Shown: positions 45,698-55,719, counted from the first letter of the stretch. The stretch: DNA of 64,000 nt from Flavobacterium degerlachei (GCF_900106645.1 NZ_FNMV01000006.1:62001-126000); one strand, 5' to 3'. Made by a program: numbers and translations. Notes: generated by a model from the sequence alone, not told the origin.

Positions 45698-46477
45698 ATG
45701 AGCAAAGTTAAACCTTTAATCTTAATTACTAATGACGATGGCGTTTCGGCTCCTGGCCTACGAACTTTAATTGCCGTAATGGCCGAAATTGGTGAGATAA
45801 TAGTAGTTGCACCTGACAAGCCACAAAGTGGAATGGGACATGCCATAACCACAAACAGTACTTTATATTTAAACAAAATATCAAAGGACAACGATGTAAT
45901 TACAGAATACAGTTGCAGCGGAACTCCTGTCGATTGCGTAAAATTAGCTGTAAACGAAATCCTAAAAAGAAAACCAGACTTGTGCGTTTCAGGAATTAAT
46001 CACGGATCTAATTCTTCTATAAATGTTATTTATTCAGGAACAATGAGTGCAGCTGTTGAAGCAGGCATTGAGGGAATTCCCGCTATAGGTTTTTCACTTT
46101 TGGACTTTGACTGGAACGCTGATTTTGAAACCATGAAGCCTTTTATTCGAAAAATCACCTTGGAAGTATTAGAAAACAAATTACCGCAAGGAGTCGTTTT
46201 AAATGTGAATTTTCCAAAACTAAAAAAAGAAGAAATAAAAGGTATAAAAATTTGTCGTCAGGCAAAAGCCCTTTGGATAGAAAAATTTGACAAGCGACAA
46301 ACACCACAAGGAAGAGACTATTACTGGCTTGCAGGTGAGTTCGTAAACCAAGACAAAGGAGAAGACACGGACGAATGGGCCCTTGAAAATGGTTATGTAT
46401 CCGTGGTACCTGTTCAATTTGATTTGACTGCGTATCATGCTACATCATTACTTAACACTTGGAAATGGAATGAATAA
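45698..46477 (+). CDS. surE: 5'/3'-nucleotidase SurE
   Basis: Metal-dependent phosphatase on nucleoside monophosphates in the stationary-phase response. The 259-aa product starts MSKVKPLILITNDDGVSAPG with the NDDG metal motif (Asn12, Asp13, Asp14) and has PDKPQSGMGHAITT, SGTPVDCVKLA and SGINHGSN, all typical. The ATG of the next small gene overlaps its stop, so the two are translationally coupled. Divergent from the processing protease gene. Confidence 0.95.
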   Translation: MSKVKPLILITNDDGVSAPGLRTLIAVMAEIGEIIVVAPDKPQSGMGHAITTNSTLYLNKISKDNDVITEYSCSGTPVDCVKLAVNEILKRKPDLCVSGINHGSNSSINVIYSGTMSAAVEAGIEGIPAIGFSLLDFDWNADFETMKPFIRKITLEVLENKLPQGVVLNVNFPKLKKEEIKGIKICRQAKALWIEKFDKRQTPQGRDYYWLAGEFVNQDKGEDTDEWALENGYVSVVPVQFDLTAYHATSLLNTWKWNE

Positions 46478-46742
46478 AACGGATATACTAATCGGATTTG
46501 CAATTGGTCTTCTAGCTTCCTTACTAGGCAGCTACCTATTCATCCGATTATTTACTGATTTTGATTTCATGACTGGCGTACAAACAATGAGATTTCAAGG
46601 TTCATTAGGGAAATTAATTGCCCTAGGCAGTATTCTTGACCTTATAATTTTTGCTGTCTTATTGAAATTAAACAAAGAAATGATGGCACGAGGCATGATT
46701 TTGGCAGTCATTTTGATAGCGTTATTTACTTTGATTATTTAA
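46470..46742 (+). CDS. Small membrane protein of unknown function
   Basis: The 90-aa product has three hydrophobic segments (about 4-24, 45-63 and 70-89) and a conserved-looking DFMTGVQTMRFQGSLGK loop. I chose ATG 46470, which overlaps the surE stop (ATGAATAA); the ATG at 46437 would reach into surE. Unrecognised. Its place between surE and lpxB appears to be a stable flavobacterial arrangement, from memory rather than from a search. Confidence 0.7.
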   Translation: MNKTDILIGFAIGLLASLLGSYLFIRLFTDFDFMTGVQTMRFQGSLGKLIALGSILDLIIFAVLLKLNKEMMARGMILAVILIALFTLII

Positions 46743-46756
46743 AAAAAGACCAATAG

Positions 46757-46788
46757 TTTGATTCCTCCGCATTCAATAACTAATTTTG
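46757..46788 (+). promoter_or_regulatory. Promoter of lpxB
   Basis: TTTG (46757-46760), 20-nt spacer, TAATTTTG (46781-46788), 38 nt upstream of the ATG: a full consensus match. It suggests lpxB is the start of its own unit even though surE lies just upstream. Confidence 0.72.
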
Positions 46789-46826
46789 TTTACAGAAATC
46801 AAATTACCAACTCACATCCTTAAAAA

Positions 46827-47939
46827 ATGAAATACTACATTATAGCCGGAGAGGCATCGGGCGATCTGCATGGTTCTAACTTGATGAAAGCCTTATTTAA
46901 GGAAGATAAAAATGCAGATATCCGGTTTTGGGGTGGTGATTTGATGCAAGAAACGGGCGGTGTAATGGTCAAACATTATCGAGAATTAGCTTTTATGGGC
47001 TTTGTCGAAGTGCTATTTAATTTAAAAACCATATTAGCCAACATCAAGATTTGTAAAAAAGACATCCTAGAGTTTAAACCCGACGTAATTATTTTTATTG
47101 ATTATCCTGGATTTAATATGCGCATCGCTAACTGGGCAAAAGAGCTTGGCATTCGAACGCATTATTATATTTCACCACAAATATGGGCATGGAAAGAAAA
47201 CAGAATTGTCGCAATCAAAAGAGATGTAGACAAAATGTATGTTATTTTGCCTTTCGAGAAAGAATTCTATGAAAACAAACATAATTTTCCAGTAGAATTT
47301 GTAGGCCATCCTTTAATAGACGCTATTCATAACCAACCAATAGTTGACCCGATTGTTTTTAAGAACGAAAATCAATTGAATGACAAACCCATTATCGCAT
47401 TACTTCCAGGTAGCCGAAAACAGGAAATCACAAAGATGCTTTCTGTAATGTTAAGTGTTGTAGATGATTTTCCTGAATATCAATTTGTGATTGCAGGCGC
47501 TCCTAGCCAGGAGTATTCCTTCTATGAAAAATTCATTTCTAATAGCAACATCAAATTTATATCTAACAAAACATATGACTTATTAAAAATTGCGACTGCT
47601 GCACTAGTTACTTCTGGAACAGCTACACTTGAGACTGCTCTTTTTAAAGTTCCTGAAGTGGTTTGTTATAAAGGCAGCTGGGCTTCATACCAAATTGCAA
47701 AACGTATTATCACATTAAAATACATTTCGCTTGTCAATTTAATCATGGACGAGGAAGTGGTAACCGAATTAATACAAGAGGATTGCAATACAAAAAACAT
47801 CCGAAAGGAATTACAAAAAATACTAGAGCCTAACTACCGTAAAAATCTTTTACAAAAATACGATTTGCTTGAAGCAAAACTTGGTGGTATAGGTGCCAGT
47901 GAAAAAACTGCTGAATTAATAGTCGCTGATTTAAAATAA
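46827..47939 (+). CDS. lpxB: Lipid-A-disaccharide synthase
   Basis: GT19 enzyme joining UDP-diacylglucosamine and lipid X on the inner face of the inner membrane. The 370-aa product has YYIIAGEASGDLHGSNLMKA, FIDYPGFNMRIA, YYISPQIWAWKENRI, LPGSRKQEI, ATLETALFKVPEVVCYK and a C-terminal EKTAELIVADLK. Complete. Followed closely by the NlpC/P60 lipoprotein gene (37 nt). Confidence 0.96.
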   Translation: MKYYIIAGEASGDLHGSNLMKALFKEDKNADIRFWGGDLMQETGGVMVKHYRELAFMGFVEVLFNLKTILANIKICKKDILEFKPDVIIFIDYPGFNMRIANWAKELGIRTHYYISPQIWAWKENRIVAIKRDVDKMYVILPFEKEFYENKHNFPVEFVGHPLIDAIHNQPIVDPIVFKNENQLNDKPIIALLPGSRKQEITKMLSVMLSVVDDFPEYQFVIAGAPSQEYSFYEKFISNSNIKFISNKTYDLLKIATAALVTSGTATLETALFKVPEVVCYKGSWASYQIAKRIITLKYISLVNLIMDEEVVTELIQEDCNTKNIRKELQKILEPNYRKNLLQKYDLLEAKLGGIGASEKTAELIVADLK

Positions 47940-47976
47940 TATTAGAATAAAATCTAATAAAACTCATCCCTCTCTT

Positions 47977-48495
47977 TTGAAACAACTGTTGTACATATCA
48001 TTGTTAATTGTCTTATTTACTTCATGTAAATCATCCTCACCAATAGTAACCACTAAAGAGAAGATCTCAAAAAGCAACACCAATTCTAGCAACCGAAGAA
48101 CAAACAAGCTTATTGACGAGATTGTAGACTCAGCATCAAAAAACATTGGAGTGAAATACAAATATGCAGGCACAACTAAATCTGGTTATGATTGTTCAGG
48201 CTTAGTATATTCAACCTTTAGCGAGTTTGATATTGCACTTCCTAGGACTTCAGCCGAACAGGCAAAAACCGGAACAGATCTAGGAAAAAATACTGAGGAA
48301 GCTAAAAAAGGTGATTTAATATTCTTCAAGACAAATAATAGGTCTAAAATAAATCATGTTGGAATAGTAATTGAAGCCAATGATCATGAGATAAAATTCA
48401 TACACAGCTCCACTTCAAAAGGGGTTATTATTTCCTCTACCAAACAGTCTTACTATAAAAATACCTTTGCACAGCTAAGTCGAATTTTAGAATAA
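47977..48495 (+). CDS. NlpC/P60 (C40) family lipoprotein peptidase
   Basis: The 172-aa lipoprotein cleaves peptidoglycan peptides in the periplasm. Signal MKQLLYISLLIVLFTSCKS gives the lipid-acceptor Cys17. Catalytic Cys lies in YDCSGLVYSTF (about 69), His in INHVGIVIE and the third residue in FIHSST. The start is TTG (47977); no ATG keeps the lipobox, so TTG is favoured. Sits between lpxB and comEC. Confidence 0.9.
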   Translation: MKQLLYISLLIVLFTSCKSSSPIVTTKEKISKSNTNSSNRRTNKLIDEIVDSASKNIGVKYKYAGTTKSGYDCSGLVYSTFSEFDIALPRTSAEQAKTGTDLGKNTEEAKKGDLIFFKTNNRSKINHVGIVIEANDHEIKFIHSSTSKGVIISSTKQSYYKNTFAQLSRILE

Positions 48496-48538
48496 AAAAA
48501 ATAAATTTTGGTTTGCTAAAAATCTGTACTTTAGGACT

Positions 48539-50575
48539 ATGAAAGTACTGCAGTTCCCATTAGCGCGAATTACAATTGGTTTTACAATTGGAATATTGGC
48601 TGCTTTCTATTTAAAGCCAGAACTAACCATAGTATTTGGATTGTTGGTTATAAGCGTACTAGTTTTAGTGATTAGTTATTTTGTGCAAAAAAACACATTT
48701 ACAAATGCTATTTATTTTGGAATAGTCACTTATATCGTGTCTTTTTTTCTAGGTGCAACTTCACAAATTACCCATACAGACTATTACCAAAAAAGCAATT
48801 ACATTCATGAACGCAGTTTTTTTGAGAAACCCCATCTCTTATCTGTTGTTATCAGAGAAAAAATAAAAAGCACGACTTCTAATGACCGTTATATTGCTTT
48901 AATTAATCAAGTCGATAACAAGAACAGCAGTGGAAGAATACTTTTGAATGTTCGAAAAGACAGTATGAGTCTACCATTCGAAACTGGCACTTTCCTTCAT
49001 GTCAAAGGAACTGCCTATAAAAACAAACCTCCAAATAATCCAAATCAATTTGATTATAGCGCCTATTTAGAAAAGAAACAAATCTATGCACAACTATATA
49101 CAGACAAAGAGTCGATAAGCATAGGTTCTTGGTTTAAAAAAGACATTTGGTATTATAGTTCTAAACTAAGAACTACTATCATTCACAATCTACAAAAAAG
49201 TAATTTCAATAAAACAGAATTGAATGTAGCTTTAGCCTTAATTATGGGGCAGAAACAAGACATTTCTCCCGAAATCCTCCAAGACTACCAATATGCTGGA
49301 GCAATTCATATTTTGTCAGTTTCTGGGCTTCATATTGGCTTTATTTTACTCTTTATTACTTTTTTGCTTAAACCAATTCCGAATACTAGGAAGGGTTCAT
49401 TTCTAAAATTAACCTTGATACTGGCATCGCTATTCTCATTTGCTCTTATCGCTGGCATGGCGCCATCAGTTGTTCGTTCTGTCACTATGTTTTCGTTTGT
49501 CGCTATAGGCTACCATCTTAGGAGAAGCGTCAACATTTATCACACAATATTAGTTTCTATTTTTCTAATCTTGCTATTCCAACCTTCCTTTCTATTTGAT
49601 GTGGGTTTTCAGCTGAGTTATATAGCTCTGTTTTTTATTATTTGGTTCCAACCGCTTCTTGCCTCGATTTGGTCCCCAAAAACAAAACCCCTTCGATATA
49701 TGTGGGGAATTCTAACCGTTTCATTCGCTGCGCAAATAGGAACTTTACCCTTGAGCATTTACTATTTTCATCAGTTCCCCGGCCTATTCTTTATTACCAA
49801 TTTAGTGATTATTCCATTACTGAGTTTTCTAATGATTCTGGGGGTATTGGTAATGGTTTTGGCGGCCTTTAACTTTGTTCCACTCCTTCTTTCAAAACCA
49901 CTGGAGTGGGGAATTTTCATTCTTAACAAAATCATCAATACGATTGCCTCATACGAACAATTTATAATTCGGGATATTCCTTTTAACATCTATTTAATGG
50001 TCAGTTGTTATTTAACAATCCTGACTGCTATTATTTGGTTTAAAAAACCAAGCTACAACAAACTCATTATCGTTTTAATTGCTATTCTGACTCTTCAGCT
50101 TAACTATATAAAGACCCTATGGGGAAGCAAAAACCAAAGTGAATGGGTGATTTTCAATTTAAAAAAAAATACTATGATAACAGAGCGCAATGGAGAAAAC
50201 GTCATCCTATTTGCAAAGGACAGCATACTAAAAACTGCCAATAATAACAGCGTCCTAAAATCGTACTTGGTTGCGAATTTCAGCACGTTAAAAAAGAAGG
50301 AAAAGATTAAAAACACCGCTTTCTTCATGAACAACAAAATTCTAATCCTAGACAGTCTAGCGACCTATCCAAAAGACATCAAACCGGATATCATTCTGAT
50401 TACTCAGTCGCCAAGAATAAATATCGACCGTATGCTACATCTCTTACAACCAAAAATGGTCGTGGCAGATGCATCAAACTACAAAACGTTGCAAAAAGAT
50501 TGGAAAGCGAGTTGTCAAAAACAAAAAATCCCTTTTCACGCTGTTGGTGAAAAGGGATTTTTCAAACTAAATTGA
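48539..50575 (+). CDS. comEC: ComEC/Rec2 family DNA-uptake channel, degenerate C-terminal domain
   Basis: The 678-aa inner-membrane protein has two N-terminal helices (about 10-48), a periplasmic OB-like DUF4131 region (KGTAYKNKPPNNPNQFDYSA), and the competence domain with ~8 helices (GAIHILSVSGLHIGFILLF, AGMAPSVVRSVTM). The C-terminal ~140 residues align in position with the metallo-beta-lactamase domain of long ComEC proteins. They lack its HxHxDH metal motif, keeping only fold-like scraps (PDIILITQSPRI, KMVVADASNY). It is probably the channel without nuclease activity. The last ~50 bp form a terminator. Confidence 0.9.
   Translation: MKVLQFPLARITIGFTIGILAAFYLKPELTIVFGLLVISVLVLVISYFVQKNTFTNAIYFGIVTYIVSFFLGATSQITHTDYYQKSNYIHERSFFEKPHLLSVVIREKIKSTTSNDRYIALINQVDNKNSSGRILLNVRKDSMSLPFETGTFLHVKGTAYKNKPPNNPNQFDYSAYLEKKQIYAQLYTDKESISIGSWFKKDIWYYSSKLRTTIIHNLQKSNFNKTELNVALALIMGQKQDISPEILQDYQYAGAIHILSVSGLHIGFILLFITFLLKPIPNTRKGSFLKLTLILASLFSFALIAGMAPSVVRSVTMFSFVAIGYHLRRSVNIYHTILVSIFLILLFQPSFLFDVGFQLSYIALFFIIWFQPLLASIWSPKTKPLRYMWGILTVSFAAQIGTLPLSIYYFHQFPGLFFITNLVIIPLLSFLMILGVLVMVLAAFNFVPLLLSKPLEWGIFILNKIINTIASYEQFIIRDIPFNIYLMVSCYLTILTAIIWFKKPSYNKLIIVLIAILTLQLNYIKTLWGSKNQSEWVIFNLKKNTMITERNGENVILFAKDSILKTANNNSVLKSYLVANFSTLKKKEKIKNTAFFMNNKILILDSLATYPKDIKPDIILITQSPRINIDRMLHLLQPKMVVADASNYKTLQKDWKASCQKQKIPFHAVGEKGFFKLN
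50524..50562. terminator. Intrinsic terminator inside the 3' end of comEC
   Basis: A perfect 16-bp stem, AAAAATCCCTTTTCAC (50524-50539) with GTGAAAAGGGATTTTT (50547-50562), loop GCTGTTG, with T-rich ends on both strands. It lies wholly within the last codons of comEC and also follows the convergent thioredoxin gene (7 nt away), so it can act in both directions. Confidence 0.85.
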
Positions 50576-50581
50576 AAAGTT

Positions 50582-51043
50582 TTATTTTTTCTTAAGAATT
50601 TCATTTGCAACAGCAAGCCAGGCTACGGGACCACCAGCTACATAACCGGTATTTCCCAATCCTTCAAAATTTACTTTGCCTTCTTTATCAGACCCATTTG
50701 CAAAGTGAATTGTTGGGAATCCCTGAATACCAAAAGCTTGTTGCAATTCGCCATTTTGTTTTTTTATTTCAGCTGTTTGCGGTGTTCTTCTTGGGTAATC
50801 TAATTCAACAAGAATAACGTTTTCAGCAGCCCATTTTGCAAATTCCGGCGTCAATAGAACTTCTTTTTGTAAACGAATACACCATCCACACCAATCACTT
50901 CCTGTAAAAAACATCATTAAAGGTTTGTTCTCTTTATTCCCTATAGAAATAGCTTCTTTAACATCAGTATGCCATTTCAAATCTTGTGACTGAACCGCCT
51001 GCATCCCAAAAAACAAAACGCAGAGTAAAATTATTTTTTTCAT
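50582..51043 (-). CDS. Exported thioredoxin-like protein
   Basis: The 153-aa product has a signal peptide (MKKIILLCVLFFGMQAVQSQ) and a thioredoxin-fold domain with active site WCGWCIRL near 52-59, plus cis-Pro segment GFPTIHFANG. The WCGWC motif and size match the small DsbD-gamma/DUF255-like periplasmic thioredoxins. Thiol redox work in the periplasm is likely; partners are not nearby. Convergent with comEC. Confidence 0.88.
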   Translation of the reverse strand: MKKIILLCVLFFGMQAVQSQDLKWHTDVKEAISIGNKENKPLMMFFTGSDWCGWCIRLQKEVLLTPEFAKWAAENVILVELDYPRRTPQTAEIKKQNGELQQAFGIQGFPTIHFANGSDKEGKVNFEGLGNTGYVAGGPVAWLAVANEILKKK

Positions 51044-51088
51044 ATTTATCTCTTTTATCCTATAACTAACAAATATAATGCCTTAAAA

Positions 51089-52636
51089 CTATTTTACACC
51101 ATGCATTAACTTTTTCATAAGAGGAGACAATAGTATCATGATTAAACCAGCTCCAATAGGAACAATTGTAAAAATCAAAAAGAACGTTGAAAGACTATAC
51201 TGATGCGTAATTGTTTCAATCATTCCTCCCATTGATCCTGCAATTTTATTTCCCGTACCAATAAATAGGTAATACACTCCAAACATAATTCCGATCCATT
51301 TAGCAGGAACCAGTTTACTTACATAAGACAATCCTACTGGCGAAATACATAACTCTCCTAAAGTATGGAATAAATAGGCTGCAATCAACCAGAACATACT
51401 TACTCTAACAACTGATTCTGCGCTAGTATCGATACCCATACTTCCGTAAGCTAAAAATCCAAAACCTAAACCTAGCAAAGCAAGTCCTAATCCAAATTTC
51501 ATTGGACCAGAAAGATTGTATCTGCTTTCCCACCATTTAGAAAACACTGGCGCAAAAACAACAATGAACAATGAATTTAATATCCCGAACCAAGTTGCAG
51601 GAACTTCAGTACCTGTTGCAGAAAACTCTCTACCTACTTTCCAAAGTACGATAGCCCAAATAATGATAAAACTTAATGATAAGATTATATTTCCTTTAGA
51701 ATATCTTTTGAATGTTTTAGAAAACAATTTAATCAACACATAAGTGATAATTAACAACGGTACGATTGTCAATAAAGTATCGGCAATTTTGAATAATGAA
51801 GCACTGCTCCCAAATAACTCTCTTTGGGTAAATTTCTCAGCAAAAATAGTCATTGACCCTCCAGCTTGTTCAAAGGCTGCCCAGAAGAAAACAGTAAATA
51901 CAGAAAAAATCAATACTGCAATAATACGGTCACGTACAATATTAGCAGGCACTTTTTCTTGCGCCGCTTTGTCCAAAGATTCTTGTTTAGAAGCTGCAGT
52001 TGGTTTTAAACCAATTTCTCCAAAAATACCTTGTGTAAAATAAAATTGTAACATCCCGAAGAACATGAAAATTCCGGCTAGACCAAATCCCCAACTCCAA
52101 GATATTTTTTCACCAATGTAACCACATAGCATAATTCCTAAGAACGCTCCAGCATTCACTCCCATATAGTATAATGAGTAAGCACCATCTTTTTTCTCAG
52201 GATGACTTTCGTAAGCATTAGATATAATAGAAGTCATATTAGGCTTGAATAAACCGTTACCTATAATCAAACAACCAATACCTATGTATAACATTAGTGG
52301 CGTTTCAAATGCCATCGAAGCGTGACCCAAAGTCATTGCCAAAGCACCCAGAATTACTGCCCATCGATAACCTAAATATTTATCAGCCAAAAAACCACCT
52401 ATTACAGGAGTAAAATAAACTGACATGGTATAAGTACCATATAATCCCAAAGCATCTTCTACACTCCAAGCCCAACCGCCTTTGGCAATAGAAGAAGTTA
52501 AAAACAATACTAATAGGGCTCGCATTCCATAATAAGAGAAACGCTCCCACATTTCCGTGAAAAACAAAACGAACAATCCTGCTGGATGTCCCAGAACAGT
52601 ATCTTTAAAAAATTGGTCTGAAGTACTTTGACTCAT
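51089..52636 (-). CDS. POT-family proton-coupled oligopeptide transporter (copy C)
   Basis: The 515-aa MFS protein has about 12-14 helices and the POT hallmarks: ExxER-type FTEMWERFSYYGMRALLVL near 26-45 (proton coupling), GGFLADKYLGYRWAVILG and NPLIVPG-like later segment TFLGELCISPVGLSYVSKL-type (HTLGELCISPVGLSYV). Last of three tandem POT genes after the DPP IV gene; most like the middle copy. It imports di/tripeptides. Spacing of 27 nt supports one transcript. Confidence 0.93.
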   Translation of the reverse strand: MSQSTSDQFFKDTVLGHPAGLFVLFFTEMWERFSYYGMRALLVLFLTSSIAKGGWAWSVEDALGLYGTYTMSVYFTPVIGGFLADKYLGYRWAVILGALAMTLGHASMAFETPLMLYIGIGCLIIGNGLFKPNMTSIISNAYESHPEKKDGAYSLYYMGVNAGAFLGIMLCGYIGEKISWSWGFGLAGIFMFFGMLQFYFTQGIFGEIGLKPTAASKQESLDKAAQEKVPANIVRDRIIAVLIFSVFTVFFWAAFEQAGGSMTIFAEKFTQRELFGSSASLFKIADTLLTIVPLLIITYVLIKLFSKTFKRYSKGNIILSLSFIIIWAIVLWKVGREFSATGTEVPATWFGILNSLFIVVFAPVFSKWWESRYNLSGPMKFGLGLALLGLGFGFLAYGSMGIDTSAESVVRVSMFWLIAAYLFHTLGELCISPVGLSYVSKLVPAKWIGIMFGVYYLFIGTGNKIAGSMGGMIETITHQYSLSTFFLIFTIVPIGAGLIMILLSPLMKKLMHGVK

Positions 52637-52663
52637 CTGTTTAAATTATTAGTTTAATAAATA

Positions 52664-54178
52664 TTATTTTTCGTTATCCTCAGCACCGTGAGTTAAACGT
52701 TTTAGTGGTTTAAGCAACATTAAGAACAGAGCTCCAATGATAATTGTAAAAACTAAAATGCCCAAAAATACAGCATATTCTCCTAATTCACTTGCTGATT
52801 CTCCAATAATTCCCGCTACTTTATTCCCTAAACCTGTTGCAGCAAAATAAACACCCATCATTAACGAAGCGTATTTTACTGGAGATAATTTAGTTATAAA
52901 AGACAAGGCTACCGGCGAAATACATAATTCTCCAATGGTGTGAAACAAATAAGCCATAACCAACCATAACATACTTGAAGACCCTACTTTTTCAAATTCC
53001 ATTGTAGCAAAAACCATAAACAAGAATCCAAATCCCATAATGACAATACCTATTGCCATCTTGAAAATAGATGAAGCTTCTTTACCTTTCAGTTTACGTT
53101 TAGCCCAATAAGAGGCAACAATTGCAGCGAAAATGATAATAAATCCAGCATTTAAACTTTGAAACATTACTGTAGGAACTTGCATACCTAACAACATTCT
53201 ATCCGTTTTTGAGTCGGCATATAAGTTCATTAATCCTCCAGCTTGCTCATAAGCACCCCAGAAAATAATTACCATAATAAAAGACAATAGTAAAACTAAG
53301 AAACGGTCTTTATCTTGTTGTGAATCTAACTCTTTATAGATCATCATCATCAAAGCAGCGATTACAGTCAAGAATATAAACAACAATCCAAATCCCCAAC
53401 CTAAACTATACCATCCAAAAACGGAAACAGCAGCAAGAGCAATTGTAATAAACAATTGTGTTTGTGACTTTAACAAATTCTGGAAAAGTACACCGTATGA
53501 ACTTTCGTCAACTACAGCAGTTTCTTGCACTTCAAGATTACCCACTTGCGTTAAGTATTTTTGACCCCAAATATAAACCACAAGACCCAATACCATTGCA
53601 ATTCCAGCTAAACCAAAACCAGCATGCCATCCCCATTGTGCTACAACAAATCCAATAACCATAGTTGCTAAAAGCGATCCTGTGTTAATTCCGATATAGA
53701 AAATACTAAATCCTTTATCTCTACGAATATCACCTTGTGGATACAAGCCACCTACCATGGTAGAAATATTTGGTTTCAATAATCCAACTCCTAAAATAAC
53801 CAAACCAAGACCTGTATAAAAAGCCCAAGTATCTGTAAAAACCAATACTCCATGTCCAATACAAAGAATTACGGCTCCTAATAAAACGGCTTTCTTTTGC
53901 CCCAACAACTTATCAGCAATCATACCTCCAGGAATCGACATGACATATACTAACATCGTGTACCAGCCATATAAAGCCAACGCTTCTTGACTTGTCCATC
54001 CTAAACCAGGTCCTCTCGAGTCACCCATTGTTTCAGTTGTCATGTATAATACCAATAAGGCACGCATTCCATAGTATGAAAAGCGTTCCCACATTTCAGT
54101 AAAAAACAAGATGAATAATCCAATAGGATGACCAAATAAGGTCGCTTTAAAATGATCTTCAGTTGTAGTGTTTGACAT
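52664..54178 (-). CDS. POT-family proton-coupled oligopeptide transporter (copy B)
   Basis: The 504-aa paralogue of the neighbours has FFTEMWERFSYYGMRALLVL near the N-terminus, GGMIADKLLGQKKAVLLG, GLLKPNISTMVGGLYPQGD and HTIGELCISPVALSFITKL. Helix count and length fit the family. Positioned between copies A and C with 26-27 nt gaps, consistent with one transcript from the DPP IV gene. Confidence 0.93.
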   Translation of the reverse strand: MSNTTTEDHFKATLFGHPIGLFILFFTEMWERFSYYGMRALLVLYMTTETMGDSRGPGLGWTSQEALALYGWYTMLVYVMSIPGGMIADKLLGQKKAVLLGAVILCIGHGVLVFTDTWAFYTGLGLVILGVGLLKPNISTMVGGLYPQGDIRRDKGFSIFYIGINTGSLLATMVIGFVVAQWGWHAGFGLAGIAMVLGLVVYIWGQKYLTQVGNLEVQETAVVDESSYGVLFQNLLKSQTQLFITIALAAVSVFGWYSLGWGFGLLFIFLTVIAALMMMIYKELDSQQDKDRFLVLLLSFIMVIIFWGAYEQAGGLMNLYADSKTDRMLLGMQVPTVMFQSLNAGFIIIFAAIVASYWAKRKLKGKEASSIFKMAIGIVIMGFGFLFMVFATMEFEKVGSSSMLWLVMAYLFHTIGELCISPVALSFITKLSPVKYASLMMGVYFAATGLGNKVAGIIGESASELGEYAVFLGILVFTIIIGALFLMLLKPLKRLTHGAEDNEK

Positions 54179-54204
54179 AATTTATTTTTAGATTACTAAT
54201 TATT

Positions 54205-55719
54205 TTATTTAACCTCCTGCATTAATTTTTTCACCAATGGCGAAATTGCAATTAAAACGACTCCAGCAATTAATGCATAAATTGCTAAGTCTTTATATCC
54301 GTCGGCATAAACCGTTAATTTTTCAAGATTAGTTGCGTTTTCTGAAGCTTCGGCAATATTCGCACCTAATATTCCTGCGAAGTACTGACCATACGCACTA
54401 GCTAAAAACCACATCCCCATCATTACAGCCTGGGTTTTATTTGGCGAAAGCTTAGTCATTACAGACATTCCTATAGGAGATAAGCAAAGCTCGCCAAAAG
54501 TAATTATAAACCATCCAAATGTAAACAAATCTAAAGAAGTTTTTCCAGTGGCATCTGCAAAGAATTTAGTGTAATAAAACACATAGAAACCTCCAGCTAG
54601 AAATATAAATCCCAATCCAAATTTTACGACAGTGTTAGGTTCAATTTTTCTTTTGTGCATCCAAAGCCATACCAAACCTACCAAAGCTGCAAAAACAATA
54701 ACAAAAAAGGAGTTAGCAGAGTTATTTACTCCATTAGGATCTAAAGGAATTCCTAAAACAGTATTGTTTAGGTTGTGCGCAGCAAACAAACTTAATGACC
54801 CACCGCTTTGTTCAAAAAATGCCCAGAAAAAAATTGAAAATATGATAAAAACTAAAGCAGCTAATAATTTTTTATTTTCTGAAATAGAGAAATTTCTCAT
54901 TTCGTAAAACAAATACAATAGTGAAGCAGGGCCAATAATAAACATAAAGATATCTGTATACTCCGTATTTGAAACCATAGTCATAATCACCGGAATGATT
55001 ACTAACGAACCTATGTAAGTAACAATTTCCAAGGTTTTTCTTTTGGATTTCCCCAAATTAGCCAAAGGTGAAAGCCCAATATCACCTAAACTTTTCTGTG
55101 TTTGTGTAAAAGTCAATAAACTGATCAACATCACAAAAGCTGCAAAACCGAACGCCACATTCCAACGCAGATGTTCTGGGACAATAGACGTTAACATCGA
55201 GCCATTTGCGACAGCGATACATAAATACCCACCAATTAAAGCGCCTAAATTTACTCCTGCATAAAACAAAGAAAAACCTGCATCTCTTCTAGCATCATTG
55301 TCTTTATACAACTTTCCTACCATGGTAGAAATATTAGGTTTAAAGAAACCAGTTCCTATGATGGTAAAACTAATTCCAAAAAAGAAAAATTGTTTGGGAT
55401 CGAAAGCTAAAATCATGCTTCCAACAATCATCAAAATACCACCCCAAAAAAGGGACTTTCGATAACCTAGAATTTTATCAGCAAATAAACCTCCTATAAA
55501 AGTAAATGCGTAAACAAAAGCTTGAGTTGCTCCGTACTGTAAATTAGCAACTCTGTCATTCATAGCAAGCTCACTCACCATAAAAATCACTAACATTCCC
55601 CGCATTCCATAGAAACAGAAACGCTCCCACATTTCACTAAAAAACAAGTACCACAATTGTTTTGGGTACTTGCCTTCAAAATTCTGAATTTCCTCTAAAG
55701 TAGGACTTGTAGTATTCAT
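54205..55719 (-). CDS. POT-family proton-coupled oligopeptide transporter (copy A)
   Basis: The 504-aa member has FFSEMWERFCFYGMRGMLVI, GGLFADKILGYRKSLFWG, GFFKPNISTMVGKLYKDND and FGELCLSPIGMSVMTKL. It differs from copies B and C more than they differ from each other (Phe for Tyr in the ExxER context, EQSGGSLSLFA for EQAGG...), suggesting a different peptide range. It is only 7 nt after the DPP IV stop, so the protease and the transporter are surely co-expressed. Confidence 0.93.
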   Translation of the reverse strand: MNTTSPTLEEIQNFEGKYPKQLWYLFFSEMWERFCFYGMRGMLVIFMVSELAMNDRVANLQYGATQAFVYAFTFIGGLFADKILGYRKSLFWGGILMIVGSMILAFDPKQFFFFGISFTIIGTGFFKPNISTMVGKLYKDNDARRDAGFSLFYAGVNLGALIGGYLCIAVANGSMLTSIVPEHLRWNVAFGFAAFVMLISLLTFTQTQKSLGDIGLSPLANLGKSKRKTLEIVTYIGSLVIIPVIMTMVSNTEYTDIFMFIIGPASLLYLFYEMRNFSISENKKLLAALVFIIFSIFFWAFFEQSGGSLSLFAAHNLNNTVLGIPLDPNGVNNSANSFFVIVFAALVGLVWLWMHKRKIEPNTVVKFGLGFIFLAGGFYVFYYTKFFADATGKTSLDLFTFGWFIITFGELCLSPIGMSVMTKLSPNKTQAVMMGMWFLASAYGQYFAGILGANIAEASENATNLEKLTVYADGYKDLAIYALIAGVVLIAISPLVKKLMQEVK

